From Saccharopolyspora_C sp040643635 (GTDB taxonomy: Bacteria > Actinomycetota > Actinomycetes > Mycobacteriales > Pseudonocardiaceae), in the NCBI RefSeq assembly GCF_040643635.1, contig NZ_JBEYUS010000009.1, forward strand, positions 1-64,000: DNA of 64,000 nucleotides. Reading direction: 5' to 3'. Positions 25,864-35,334 of this stretch are shown in pieces. The translations under genes and the position numbers were made by a program. Position 1 is the first letter of the stretch, and the number at the start of each line of letters is the position of its first letter. Under the pieces are notes generated by a model, which worked only from the letters and a program-made list of their open reading frames with translations, was not told the DNA's origin and searched no databases.

Positions 25864-27795
25864 ATGAGAACGTCCTTCAAGGGAGGTGCGGCGCGGGCTG
25901 GTCGCCTGCCCCGCGCGTTCGCGGTGCTGACGGGGGTGACGGGCCTGCTGGCGAGCGCAGCGGCCCCCGCCTTCGCAGCGACCCCGGAACGCCCCGACAC
26001 CGTCCAGCAGCGCGCCTACGAGTCCGCCGCCGCCGAGTTCGGCGTGCCGGAACAGCTGCTGATGGCGGTGTCCTTCCAGCTCACCAGGTGGGAGGACCAC
26101 CACGGCGAGCAGAGCAAGGCCGGCGGGTACGGCCCGATGCACCTCGTCGAGATCGACGCGGAGCAGCTCCGCGAGCAGCACCCCAAGCTCGTCCGCTACG
26201 CCGACGAGCCGTCCCTGCACACCCTCACCGAAGCCGCCGAGCTCACGGACACCGATCCGGAGCAGCTGAAGTCGGACGTCGTGCAGAACATCCGGGCCGG
26301 TGCCGCGCTGCTCGCGCACCGCGCCGAGGAGCTCGACGGCGACGCGCCCGCGGAGATCGACGACTGGTACCCGGCGGTGGCCGAGTTCAGCGGTGATCCG
26401 CAGGCCGACGGCGCGCAGTCCTTCGCCGACGACGTCTACGACGTGCTCGGCCAGGGCCGCGCCCGCACCACGTCCAGCGGCCAGCGCCTCGCGTTCGCGA
26501 AGGTCGCCGAGCCGGAACCGGACCGCGACCTCTCCGCGGCCCGGCTCAAGGCCGCCCCCGCGGCGGACGAGGACCAGCCGAAGGCGGAATGCCCGGAGGA
26601 GCTGGACTGCCGCTACCTGCCTGCGGCCTACCAGCCCACCGACCCGGAGAACCCCGCAGGCGGGTACGGCAACTACGACACCGCGAACCGCCCGGAGGAC
26701 GTGAAGATCGACTCGATCGTCCTGCACGACACCGAGGTGTCGTACCAGTCGACGATCGCCGCGTTCCAGAACCCGACGCACGGCGCCGCCTCGCACTACG
26801 TGATCCGCTCCTCCGACGGGCAGATCACGCAGATGGTGCCCACGAAGGACATGCCGTGGCACGCGGGCAGCTGGGACCGCAACATCCGCTCCATCGGCAT
26901 CGAGCACGAGGGCTGGGCCGCGGAGGGCGGCACCTGGTACACGGAACCGATGTACCGCGCCTCGGCGAAGCTCGTCCGGTACCTCGCGGACGAGTACGAC
27001 ATCCCGCTGGACCGCGCGCACGTCCTCGGCCACGACGAGGTCACCGCGGAGAAGCCCGCCAAGGCCGGGCAGGAGCACTACGACCCGGGCCCGTTCTGGG
27101 ACTGGGCGCACTACATGAACCTGATGGACGCGCCGCTGGACGACGACGAGGGCGGTGACGACGTCGTCACCATCTTCCCGCGGTTCGACACCAACCGTCC
27201 CGAGGTCGTCAGCTGCCCGCCGGACGAGGAGTGCGAGGTGCTGCCCGAGCAGCCCGCGAACTTCCTGTACCTGCGCACCGAACCGCGCGCCGACGCGCCG
27301 CTGCTGAGCAACCCGGCGCTGCACCCGGATGGCGAAGCGGGCACCACCCGCATCGAGGACTGGAGCGCCAAGGCCACCGTCGGCAGGCAGTACGCCGTCG
27401 CGGAACGCCGCGGCGACTGGCTCGCCATCTGGTTCGACGGCGAGAAGGCCTGGCTGAAGGACCCGGACGGCACCAACACCGCGCCGGCCGACGACGCCGA
27501 GCTCGCCACCCCCGCCCGGGACGGCATCCCCACCTACGGGCGGGCGCTGCCCGCGCCGGGCGACTACCCGGAGGGCATCGAGGCGCAGGAGCTCGAACCG
27601 CTGCCGTACGAGATCCCGGCCGGTCAGGTGTACGTGACGGGGGAGGAGACCAAGGCGGTCGACTACCACGTCACCTACGACGAGCTCGACGATCCGACGA
27701 ACCACACCGTGATCAACGGTTCCGAGACCTACGTCCCGGTCTCGTACAACCACCGCTGGGTCTACGTGAAGAAATCCGACCTCGACCGGGTCTGA
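25864..27795 (+). CDS. Secreted N-acetylmuramoyl-L-alanine amidase (Amidase_2)
   Basis: A 643-residue exported protein. The signal peptide spans 1-39 (cleavage near APAFA-ATPE). An N-terminal helical domain (about 45-200) resembles the lysozyme-like/SLT fold (GVPEQLLMAVSFQLTRWEDH, YGPMHLVE). An Amidase_2/PGRP-type zinc amidase at about 275-425 has zinc ligand candidates His288 (IVLHDTE) and His405 with Asp407 (EHYDPGPFWDW), plus the SHYVIRSSDGQITQMV core. The C-terminal 200 residues contain an SH3-like wall-binding segment (YLRTEPRADAPLLSN, WLAIWFDGEKAWLKD). It cleaves the sugar-peptide bond of peptidoglycan, for remodelling or predation. It is probably monocistronic. Confidence 0.88.
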   Translation: MRTSFKGGAARAGRLPRAFAVLTGVTGLLASAAAPAFAATPERPDTVQQRAYESAAAEFGVPEQLLMAVSFQLTRWEDHHGEQSKAGGYGPMHLVEIDAEQLREQHPKLVRYADEPSLHTLTEAAELTDTDPEQLKSDVVQNIRAGAALLAHRAEELDGDAPAEIDDWYPAVAEFSGDPQADGAQSFADDVYDVLGQGRARTTSSGQRLAFAKVAEPEPDRDLSAARLKAAPAADEDQPKAECPEELDCRYLPAAYQPTDPENPAGGYGNYDTANRPEDVKIDSIVLHDTEVSYQSTIAAFQNPTHGAASHYVIRSSDGQITQMVPTKDMPWHAGSWDRNIRSIGIEHEGWAAEGGTWYTEPMYRASAKLVRYLADEYDIPLDRAHVLGHDEVTAEKPAKAGQEHYDPGPFWDWAHYMNLMDAPLDDDEGGDDVVTIFPRFDTNRPEVVSCPPDEECEVLPEQPANFLYLRTEPRADAPLLSNPALHPDGEAGTTRIEDWSAKATVGRQYAVAERRGDWLAIWFDGEKAWLKDPDGTNTAPADDAELATPARDGIPTYGRALPAPGDYPEGIEAQELEPLPYEIPAGQVYVTGEETKAVDYHVTYDELDDPTNHTVINGSETYVPVSYNHRWVYVKKSDLDRV

Positions 27796-28223
27796 CGCGC
27801 GGCGGGCGGAGCAACCGAGGATCTTCCAGGTCGCTTCGCCCGTCCGTGTGTCACCGGTTCAGGTCTAGTCGAAAGTTGATTTCGCCGCTCGTCCGGATTG
27901 CTGCCACCAGCCCCGCCCAGCTCGCAACCCGGTGTTCATTGAGGTCGATGCGGCTGCGTGCCACAAACGCGGATTGACCGGGCAATGCAATGTGGTGCAA
28001 GGAGGCAGCACGATTCACCCTTTCAGTGAGTCGTTGGGTTTGTCACACGTCAGTGTAAACAAGCACCGATTAGGCGATCACTGTCGGCGATGAAGCCGTC
28101 GTTGGGTGTGCGTGGTATAAGGCTGCGCGCCCGCAGTAATGTGAATATCTGACTGGAAATTTCCATGAAGGTCGACCTGTGGGCCGAGCTCGCGCAGCGC
28201 TGACGGGGTTTTTCCGGACCGCG
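27796..28223. other. Lower-GC intergenic stretch, nothing recognised
   Basis: 428 bases between convergent genes (amidase and SARP), clearly richer in A+T than the flanks. I see no complete tRNA, terminator or coding frame. The base composition matches the SARP gene that follows and may mark the edge of a transferred segment. Confidence 0.45.
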
Positions 28224-31112
28224 TCAGTTCTGGATTCGCGGCGTGGTGGCTCCGCGCAACAGCGAGGCGCGCTCCCGTCCTTCGGCTGCCCCGGCCGCGT
28301 TCCGCAAGGCGTCCAGCGACAAGGGGAGGACGTCCAGGAGGGCCGCTTCCTCCTTGATCGCCCCGACTTCCCAGCAGTTCCGAATTCCCTTGCGTGCGTA
28401 TTCGCTCGCCTGCTGGTGTAAGCCGAGTTTCTGGTGTGCGGCGGCGAGGATTCGGCAGGAGTTGGCCGCGCTCTTCAGGTCGTGCACTGCGGAGTTCTTG
28501 GTCTTCGCCCGTGCTGCGTAGTCGATGGCCTTGTGCGGTTCGGCCCGGTCCAGGGCGAGCTCACCCAGGGCGTTCAACGCTCGTCCCGATCCTTGTATGT
28601 TGCCCAGCTGATCCTGCCGGTCCAGTGCTCGTTGGAACAGCTCGGCCGCCTCGTCGTCGCGGCCTTGTGCGCGGCGTACGTATCCGACGTAGAGCAGGGT
28701 GTCGGGTGTGCAGCGTTCCAGCTCGTGGCGGCGTGCGATCGTCAAGCTCCGCTCAAAGAGTTCTTCTGCCGAGGCGAGATCCCCGAGCTTGAAACGCGCG
28801 AAAGCCAGGTTGTGCATTGATATCGCTGTATTCTCGTGATTGCCGAGTCGCTCAGATGTTTCGACCGTAGTTCGCAGGTAGGGCTCAGCTCTTTCTGGCC
28901 GATCCATGGCGTTGAAAAGAACACCTATGCTGTGCTCGGTGTCCGTGACGGATTCTTCGGATCCTGTGAGATGAGTGGATTCCAGAACCCAGGTCAAACA
29001 CTTTAATGCTTCCTGGTGTCTGCCAAGTCGCTGCAGTGGCTCATTCGCTATGTTCGCAAGGAAGTAGCTGTGCTTGTGATGGCCGTGCTGGTGCGCGTAG
29101 TGGACCGCCGAAGTTATGTAGGAATGGTAATTCATATACCATCGAAGCGCTTGTTCTCCGTCGGAGAACTCAATCGGTGAGCAATCTTCTGGTGGTGAAT
29201 CTAGCGGCATGGAATCACGGAAGGGGAACAAGACCTTCGCGGCATTTGAAACCGATTCCACGTAATGCCAGAGCATTCGTTCTCTTGCTTGCGCGAGTTC
29301 TGTCTCGCTGAACTCTTCGAGGGCTCGCTCCGCGGCGAATATGTGCACGAGGTTGAGCATCTGGAAATGTCCGTTGTGCTGGGATATCAGATGCAGGTCC
29401 TGGAGTCTCTCCAGCTGGTTTATCGCGGTCTCTCGCGGAAGGCCTAGTAGTGCGGCCGAGAGATCGACGGTGAACCGCGGGTGCGGGTGCAGGCCGAGTA
29501 ATCGCAGCATGGCTCGGGCATCCTCCGGCAATGCTAGGTAGGACATCGTGAAGAGTGCTTTGATGCTGCCGCCGCCCGAGGAGTGTGCAGAGTCGAAGTT
29601 CAGCAGCCGCCGCTCCTCGTGCAGGAAGGATGCGATCTCCGACAAGACCACTCTGGGGCGTGATACGGCGTAGTGGCCGATCATGTTGAAGAAAAGGGGC
29701 ATGCCATCGCACAGCTCTACCAACTCATCGAACGCGTCCGGGTCGCGCGAGCACCGGGTTCCGATCGTTTCGTACAGGAAGCGAGCGACCTCTGCGTCGG
29801 CGACGGGCTCGAGCTCGATCTCGGTCGCTCCGTGGGACAAGGTCAACTTCGTGAGCTGGCTGCGACTGGTTATCAAGATCAATGCGTCTGGTGCGACTTC
29901 CAGGACACGTCGGACCTGCTCCGCGTCGCGAACGTTGTCCAGTATCAACAAGGTCCTTTTGTCCTGCAGCACGCTCGAGAGCCGTGTGACGCGGTCCTTT
30001 GCATCCGGGATGAGATCTGCTCGGTGCCCGAATGCGCTGAGCAGCAAACGGGTCAGTTCGTCACCGTCCAGTGGAGCTTCGTTCGAGAACCCCTGGAGGT
30101 CGAAGAACACGGCACCCTCGGGGAACGCTTCCAGGCGGCGGTCGGCCCAGTGCTGGGCCAACGCAGTCTTCCCGCTCCCTGCGGCGCCGGTGAGCACGAC
30201 GACGCCCGCGGTCCGTCCGCAGTCGGTCAAATCGTCGAGGTCGCGGAGCAGTCGTTCCCGGTCGGTCAGGTGCTTCCGATGGTGCGGTAGCCGTCGAGGC
30301 GGTGGCGGTGTCACGGGTTGCTCGACGTTGTCGTGGGCTGGTGCGCGTTGCGCTGGGATGAACTTGGCGAACAGTCGGTCGATGCGGCGTTTCAGCTCGT
30401 CGGCTTCTTCGCCGCGCCCCAGTTCTCTCAGCCTGCGGCGAAGTTTCAGCTGGTCGTCGGAGGCGCCCTCTTCGTCGCCGAGGACGATCTTGGCTTCAGC
30501 TCGTCGTTCGGCCAACCCCAGGTCCAACGGATGCTCCTGCGCAAGCGAGTCGAGGAGGGTCAACGCAGACCAAGGTTCACCTATCCGGATTTGGCTCTCG
30601 GATAGGGCCAGAGCGGCTGGCAGTATTACTCGGTCGCGCACCGCTGTGCGGAACGCGACCGCAGGCGCAGTACGCAGGTCGGCCAGTGGCTCCTCCTGGA
30701 GCAGTTCGAGGGCCTCGCTCAGTATTGTGCACGCTTGTTCGAATCTTCGCTCCCGTGCGTGCTTACGGCCCTGGTCGACCATCTGTTTGGCATAGTGCAG
30801 ATCGATTCGATCTTTGTCGACATCGATTCGATATCCTGACGATGCTCGATAGATACGAGGCGTCGGGGATAGGTGGGCGATCGCTGAGCGGGCCTTGGAA
30901 ATCGGACCTTGGATGATCTTCAGGTTGTCGGAATGCGCAGCTTCTTCCCCCCATACCCATTGGATGATCAAGTTGATCGGGATAGCCGTGTTCGGGCGGG
31001 TCAGCAGCACGCCGAGGACGTGTCTAGTCTTCTTGTGAGCCCATTGATCAGGCCAGTCGTCGCCACTGCGAACCGCGACGTTTCCGCAGATCGTGAAGTC
31101 CACTAGCTTCAC
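28224..31112 (-). CDS. AfsR/SARP family transcriptional regulator (SARP-NB-ARC-TPR)
   Basis: A 962-residue AfsR-like protein. An OmpR-type winged helix (about 1-95: RHVLGVLLTRPNTAIPINLI, IYRASSGYRID) is followed by a BTAD all-helical domain (about 100-240). The NB-ARC ATPase has Walker A GAAGSGKTALA (Lys315) and Walker B LLILDN, and TPR repeats run from about 680 to the end. SARPs bind 7-base direct repeats spaced 11 bases apart and activate promoters. Such repeats lie 104-164 bases upstream of this gene, in the region shared with the divergent GT-B-like gene. The start is GTG. Codon usage is less GC-rich than in neighbours (words such as TGATATCGCTGTATTC), a sign of more recent acquisition. 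The metabolite or pathway it controls is not evident. Confidence 0.87.
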   Translation of the reverse strand: MKLVDFTICGNVAVRSGDDWPDQWAHKKTRHVLGVLLTRPNTAIPINLIIQWVWGEEAAHSDNLKIIQGPISKARSAIAHLSPTPRIYRASSGYRIDVDKDRIDLHYAKQMVDQGRKHARERRFEQACTILSEALELLQEEPLADLRTAPAVAFRTAVRDRVILPAALALSESQIRIGEPWSALTLLDSLAQEHPLDLGLAERRAEAKIVLGDEEGASDDQLKLRRRLRELGRGEEADELKRRIDRLFAKFIPAQRAPAHDNVEQPVTPPPPRRLPHHRKHLTDRERLLRDLDDLTDCGRTAGVVVLTGAAGSGKTALAQHWADRRLEAFPEGAVFFDLQGFSNEAPLDGDELTRLLLSAFGHRADLIPDAKDRVTRLSSVLQDKRTLLILDNVRDAEQVRRVLEVAPDALILITSRSQLTKLTLSHGATEIELEPVADAEVARFLYETIGTRCSRDPDAFDELVELCDGMPLFFNMIGHYAVSRPRVVLSEIASFLHEERRLLNFDSAHSSGGGSIKALFTMSYLALPEDARAMLRLLGLHPHPRFTVDLSAALLGLPRETAINQLERLQDLHLISQHNGHFQMLNLVHIFAAERALEEFSETELAQARERMLWHYVESVSNAAKVLFPFRDSMPLDSPPEDCSPIEFSDGEQALRWYMNYHSYITSAVHYAHQHGHHKHSYFLANIANEPLQRLGRHQEALKCLTWVLESTHLTGSEESVTDTEHSIGVLFNAMDRPERAEPYLRTTVETSERLGNHENTAISMHNLAFARFKLGDLASAEELFERSLTIARRHELERCTPDTLLYVGYVRRAQGRDDEAAELFQRALDRQDQLGNIQGSGRALNALGELALDRAEPHKAIDYAARAKTKNSAVHDLKSAANSCRILAAAHQKLGLHQQASEYARKGIRNCWEVGAIKEEAALLDVLPLSLDALRNAAGAAEGRERASLLRGATTPRIQN

Positions 31113-31215
31113 CCCCCGCCGGTCCCGCGCTGCTACTCAGACGCCAGCCCGTGTGAACGGATGGTATCGACTTCGGGCGTCCTGATCGCCGTGTTCTTGC
31201 GGAGTTCGGAGAAGA

Positions 31216-31276
31216 CTGTCAGTTGGCTGTCAGTACGCCAGAAGTGAGCTGCAAGCGAGCTTCTGGCGAGCTTGCT
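31216..31276. promoter_or_regulatory. Candidate SARP box: direct repeats with 11-bp period
   Basis: CTGTCAG occurs at 31216 and again at 31227. Further along, GTGAGCTGCAA, GCGAGCTTCTG and GCGAGCTTGCT are three contiguous 11-base units at 31244, 31255 and 31266. Eleven-base periodicity of heptamers is the known signature of SARP binding sites. The array sits in the 380-base gap between the SARP gene and the divergent GT-B-like gene; nothing else was recognised in that gap. Confidence 0.6.
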
Positions 31277-31492
31277 GCCAGAGTGGCTTGAGGAAATTCG
31301 GATCTAACCGGAGATCGAGAAAAGCTCCGCTGTGATCGATTCCGGCGCGATGACCTGCGCGGGAGCGCGAACCGAGTGGTCGGCTGCAAGTGACCTGCAT
31401 GGCGTGCCGTCGACCGTGGAGACCGCACATCGGAATCCGTTCCAGCAGGGCCGCTCCGGTCCGGCGGATACCCGTTGTTCGGGAGGTGTTCG

Positions 31493-32704
31493 GTGACCAC
31501 CACATGGGTGCGCGGTCCGATCGGCCGCGGAGCGGACCGGAGGATCACCAAGGTTCACGAGCGGACCGTTCTGGTGCTGGTACCGCACATGGCCGCCGGG
31601 ACCAGGCTGCTGGACTTCCTGCCGCTGATCGAGCGCGACGATCGGGTGCAGGTGGTGTTCACGATTCCGGAGACCTGGGAGACCTGGTACGGCATCGAGG
31701 AGTTCACCCGGGGCCAGGGCGGCCTGGTGTTGCCCTGGCAGCAGGTGCTGCACCACCACTTCGATCTCGCGCTCGCCGCCAGCCGCAGTTCGGTGGACGA
31801 GGTCCAGGCACCGGTGCTGTGGGCACCGCACGGCGCGGGCGGAGTGCGGCCCCGGTTGTGCTCACCGGGGGCGGGAGCCGATGCGGTTCCACTGCACGCG
31901 CTGGACCGGCAGGCGTTGATGCGGGACGGGCGGATCACCGTCGCAGCGTTGGCGTTGACCCACGACCAGGAGCACGAGGTGTTGCGGCGGACGTGTCCGG
32001 AAGCGTGGGATCGCGCCCACGTCGTCGGGGACCTGTGCTTCGACCGGATGGTGGCCAGCAGGCCGCGCCGCGACGCCTACCGACGAGCGTTGGGCGTGGC
32101 GGAGCAGCAAGAACTCGTGGTGGTCAGCTCCACGTGGTGGACCGACTCCGTGTTCGGCGGGCCGTCCCGGCTGTACCGCAGGTTGCTGGAGGAACTGCCC
32201 GCGAACCGATACCGGGTCGCTGCAGTGCTGCACCCCAATGCGTGGGCGGTGCACGGCCGAAGGCAGATCCGCTCTTGGCTGGCGGACAGCGTGGAGAGCG
32301 GGCTGCTGCTGCTCCCTCCCGAAGAGGGGTGGCGTGCCGCCATGGTGGCGGCCGACATCCTGATCGGGGACCACGGATCGACCACGCGGTACGGCGCCGC
32401 GCTGGGCTTGCCCACGCTCCTCGCGGCATTCCCCGACGAGGGGATCAGGCCCGGCGGAGATGCGGACCTGCTCGCCCAGCGGTGCCGCAGGCTCGAACTC
32501 GGCGGTGATCTGCGCGCGCAGCTGGCCGAAGCGGCGGAGCGGTGGGATCGGACGGTCGCCGATGCGTTGTCCGCGATGCTGACGGCGCGGCCCGGTCGGT
32601 CGGCCGAACTGCTGCGCACGCTCATGTACGGGCTCTTGGACCTGGCGCCTCCCGAGCACGAGGCCGCGATCGAGCCGCTTCCCGCGCCCGTTCCGATCAC
32701 GTGA
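31493..32704 (+). CDS. GT-B fold glycosyltransferase/epimerase-like protein
   Basis: A 403-residue protein with two Rossmann-like halves. The first opens TVLVLVPHMAAGTRLLDFLP, with LWAPHGAGGVRPRL at the nucleotide-sugar cleft. The second has VVSSTWWTDSVFGG, AAVLHPNAWAVHGRRQIRSW and AADILIGDHGSTTRYGAALG followed by LPTLLAAF. The last pattern resembles the donor-phosphate loop of CDP-glycerol transferases and UDP-GlcNAc 2-epimerases. No substrate can be named. The GTG at 31493 follows GGGAGG by 6 bases. It is the nearest plus-strand gene to the SARP box and probably its target. Similar proteins are usually left as hypothetical in actinomycetes, which is my recollection, not a search. Confidence 0.65.
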   Translation: MTTTWVRGPIGRGADRRITKVHERTVLVLVPHMAAGTRLLDFLPLIERDDRVQVVFTIPETWETWYGIEEFTRGQGGLVLPWQQVLHHHFDLALAASRSSVDEVQAPVLWAPHGAGGVRPRLCSPGAGADAVPLHALDRQALMRDGRITVAALALTHDQEHEVLRRTCPEAWDRAHVVGDLCFDRMVASRPRRDAYRRALGVAEQQELVVVSSTWWTDSVFGGPSRLYRRLLEELPANRYRVAAVLHPNAWAVHGRRQIRSWLADSVESGLLLLPPEEGWRAAMVAADILIGDHGSTTRYGAALGLPTLLAAFPDEGIRPGGDADLLAQRCRRLELGGDLRAQLAEAAERWDRTVADALSAMLTARPGRSAELLRTLMYGLLDLAPPEHEAAIEPLPAPVPIT

Positions 32705-32741
32705 CCCGCCTCAGTCCGAACTACAGGGGAAGAGGAACGCC

Positions 32742-33470
32742 GTGCTGGAAGCGGAGAACGCGCAGACGCACCTGCGGATCGTGGTGGACGGGGAGGCGCA
32801 CCGGGTGGCGGTGCGGGCGGAGGAGATCGCCGTGGGCTGTGCGGACGTGCGGCTGTGCTGGCGGGCACCGGCGGGGACTGCGCGGTCGTTGATCGCCAGC
32901 CTCGATCGGGCCCCGGCCCGGTTGTCCGAGTGCGCCGACGTGCTCCGCTGCACGAGTCCCGGCCCGCAGCCGGCACCCGGGTACGTCGAGGAGATGTTCG
33001 GAGCGCACCCGGGGTGCGTGCTGCTCCTGGTCTCCGCAGGCGGCGTGCTCACCGGGTGCGTGCGGGACGGATCGCGGGTCGTGCTGGCCGATGTGGATGA
33101 GCCCGACTGGTTGTTGCGGGCGGCACTGGGGTATTGCTGGCTCGTGCGCGGACTCGGCGTGAAGGCGCTCGGCGCTGCGCTGGCGGTCGGCGGGCTCAGT
33201 GCGCTCGGCCGCGGAGTGCCGCCTCCCGCGCGAGGACCGACTGGAGGCGCGGGTGTTCCACCAGGGCGTACAGCTCTGCTGCTTCTCGGAGCAGGGCAAG
33301 GGCGTCCATCGGTGAGCGCAGCAGCTCCGCGCAGTCGGCCAGCTCGACGAGGACCTCGGCCCGATAGCTCGGCGACGCCGAATCCTCCAACAGCGACAGC
33401 GCTTCCCGCAGCTCGCCCCGAGCCGTGGTCAGATCCTCCTGCAGGCGGTGCACGCGACCGAGCTCCGTGA
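32742..33470 (+). CDS. Protein of unknown function, 3' end antisense to the next gene
   Basis: A GTG start (GGGGAAGAGGAA upstream) opens a 242-codon frame 37 bases after the GT-B-like gene, so both are probably one operon. The first 150 residues look like a real protein (AHRVAVRAEEIAVGCADVRL, DVLRCTSPGPQPAPGYVEEM, GCVLLLVSAGGVLTGCVRDG) with a hydrophobic end (RAALGYCWLVRGLGVKALGA). The last 90 residues are low-complexity Pro/Arg/Ala sequence, antisense to the well-conserved TPR end of the convergent STAND gene. The original stop may have been lost. I do not recognise a family. Confidence 0.5.
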   Translation: MLEAENAQTHLRIVVDGEAHRVAVRAEEIAVGCADVRLCWRAPAGTARSLIASLDRAPARLSECADVLRCTSPGPQPAPGYVEEMFGAHPGCVLLLVSAGGVLTGCVRDGSRVVLADVDEPDWLLRAALGYCWLVRGLGVKALGAALAVGGLSALGRGVPPPARGPTGGAGVPPGRTALLLLGAGQGRPSVSAAAPRSRPARRGPRPDSSATPNPPTATALPAARPEPWSDPPAGGARDRAP

Positions 33471-35334
33471 GCACCCGTGCGAGGCCGTACCGGTCGTCGA
33501 TCTCGCGGAGCAGTGATGCGGACCGCTGCAGGTGAGCGATGGCGTCGGCAGGACGCCCCGCGTCCACGAGCGCTCCGCCCAAGAAGCGGGATTGGATCGC
33601 GATCGACCGCGTTCTCCCGGTCTTGGTGGCCAAGTGGAGTGCCCGTTCGAAGTGCGATACGGCGAGTTCGGTGTCCCCGAGCTCACGGGCGGCCTTGCCC
33701 AGCTGCTCCAACGACGTGGACATCCCCGCGACGTCGTCCGCGGTTTCGGCCGTCGCCAGCGCTACCGCGCAGACCTCGTTGACGAGGTCGAACCGCCGCT
33801 GGTCCAGGTAGGCGAAGCCGAGCTGGCAGCGGAGCCTGACCTGCACCCGGCGAAGTCCGAGCCGGTCCGCAGCCGCGATCCCCCTGCGGTGCGTCCCGAT
33901 CCATTCCGCGTAGTGCTTCCGGTGCAGGAAGAAGCTCCACAGCGCCTCGCACAGCTGCCACACGTGGTCGTCCCAGCCCCGGGCATCGGCCGCGTCGAAC
34001 ACGGCGATGATGTGCGCGCGTTCGTGCTCGCACCAGGACAGGGCCTCTTCTGCCGAGCCGAAGCGGTTCCGCTCGCCGCGGTCGGCGAAACCGGGGCCGA
34101 GACGCGGGCGGAAGGGGTTCACCGCCGAATCGGCTTCGACGAGTGCGACCAGGTACCACTCGACCACCCGGCGCACCGCGTGCTCGCCGAACCCCGGCCG
34201 TTCCTGGATATCGCAGGCGTGCGCGCGCAACAGGTCGTGGTACCCGTACTCGTCCGGTTCCGGTTCGTGCACCAAGTGTGCGTCGAGCAGTTCTTCCAGC
34301 GCGGATTCCACCACGTCCTCGTCGAGGTCCAGCGCATGTGCGAGCAGCGGGATCGACATCTCGGAGACGGGGAGCCGGGCAGCTCGGCGGTAGAGCTCGG
34401 CGGCCGGTGACGACAGATCTGCGTAGGCAGCGTCGAAGACGGCTCCCATCGAGGTCTCCTCGTCGAGCGCGAGCAGCGCGAACCGGCGGTTGGCGTCTCG
34501 GAGTTGCTCCACCGCCCGCCGCAGTGGCCACCGCGGTCGGACGCCGAGCCGGGCCCCGACCACGACCAGCGCGAGTGGGAAACCACTGCACAACCGAGCG
34601 AGGTCGGCGGCATCGTCCGGTTCGTTCCGGATGCGCTCCGGGCCGAGCGTCTCCGCGAGCAGCCGTACCGATTCGACCTCCCGCAACGGGTCCAGATCGA
34701 GGAACCGCGCGCCGTCCAAGGCCAGCGACGTCAGCCGGGTGCGGCTCGTGACCAGCACGGTGCTCGAGCCGGAGCTGGGGACGAGCGGGCGGACCTGGGC
34801 GGCGGAGAATGCGTTGTCCAGCAGGATTCCCAGCGCTCGCTCCGCCGTGATCGACCGGTAGAGCGCGGTGCGCTCGTCCAGCTCCACCGGGATCCGATCG
34901 GAAGGGACGCCGAGGGATCGGAGGAAGCGCCCCAGCACCTCGCTCGCGGGCAGTGCACGCGCGGGGTCGGCGCCACCCAGGTCGACGTACAGCTGACCAT
35001 CCGGAAACCGGCCGTCGTCGCGTTGCAGCCACCACGAACCCAATGCGGTTTTGCCCACTCCGCCCGAGCCGGTCACCGCCGCGATCAGGTTGTGGTCTGT
35101 CCGTTCACGCGACCAGCGGTCGAGGATGTCGAATTCCTTCATCCGATTGACGAAGTGGGAGGGGGAGCGGGGCAGCTGGCGCGGAATCCAATGGGGGAGC
35201 GGGGCGGTGGCGGAGCCGAAGTGGATGTCACCGATCTCGCCCGCCTGCAGGCTCACCCCGTCGACCGACCCGGACATCGTGTTCTCGGGGCCGTCGGACT
35301 GCCGGGATCCGGTGAATCCGCCCTGTTCGGACAC
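33196..35334 (-). CDS. STAND regulator: NB-ARC with TPR repeats
   Basis: A 712-residue protein. A short N-terminal strand motif (GVSLQAGEIGDIHFGS) common before NB-ARC modules in actinomycetes is followed by an NB-ARC ATPase with Walker A TGSGGVGKTALGSWW (Lys95), Walker B RALGILLDNAFS and the GFPLALVVVGARLG motif. Winged-helix and TPR repeats run from about 470 to the end (AVSHFERALHLATKTGRTR, AIAHLQRSASLLREIDDRYG). There is no SARP or LuxR DNA-binding domain, so it is a signalling ATPase of the AfsR/GHKL-lacking type rather than a clear transcription factor. The GTG at 35334 has GGGGGTGG upstream. Its 3' end overlaps the unknown gene at 32742-33470 in antisense. Confidence 0.82.
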   Translation of the reverse strand: MSEQGGFTGSRQSDGPENTMSGSVDGVSLQAGEIGDIHFGSATAPLPHWIPRQLPRSPSHFVNRMKEFDILDRWSRERTDHNLIAAVTGSGGVGKTALGSWWLQRDDGRFPDGQLYVDLGGADPARALPASEVLGRFLRSLGVPSDRIPVELDERTALYRSITAERALGILLDNAFSAAQVRPLVPSSGSSTVLVTSRTRLTSLALDGARFLDLDPLREVESVRLLAETLGPERIRNEPDDAADLARLCSGFPLALVVVGARLGVRPRWPLRRAVEQLRDANRRFALLALDEETSMGAVFDAAYADLSSPAAELYRRAARLPVSEMSIPLLAHALDLDEDVVESALEELLDAHLVHEPEPDEYGYHDLLRAHACDIQERPGFGEHAVRRVVEWYLVALVEADSAVNPFRPRLGPGFADRGERNRFGSAEEALSWCEHERAHIIAVFDAADARGWDDHVWQLCEALWSFFLHRKHYAEWIGTHRRGIAAADRLGLRRVQVRLRCQLGFAYLDQRRFDLVNEVCAVALATAETADDVAGMSTSLEQLGKAARELGDTELAVSHFERALHLATKTGRTRSIAIQSRFLGGALVDAGRPADAIAHLQRSASLLREIDDRYGLARVLTELGRVHRLQEDLTTARGELREALSLLEDSASPSYRAEVLVELADCAELLRSPMDALALLREAAELYALVEHPRLQSVLAREAALRGRAH

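Noticed and set aside
27796..28223. Possible tRNA or integrative attachment site at the edge of the lower-GC island
   Set aside because: I could not fold a complete cloverleaf or find paired direct repeats; only composition changes.
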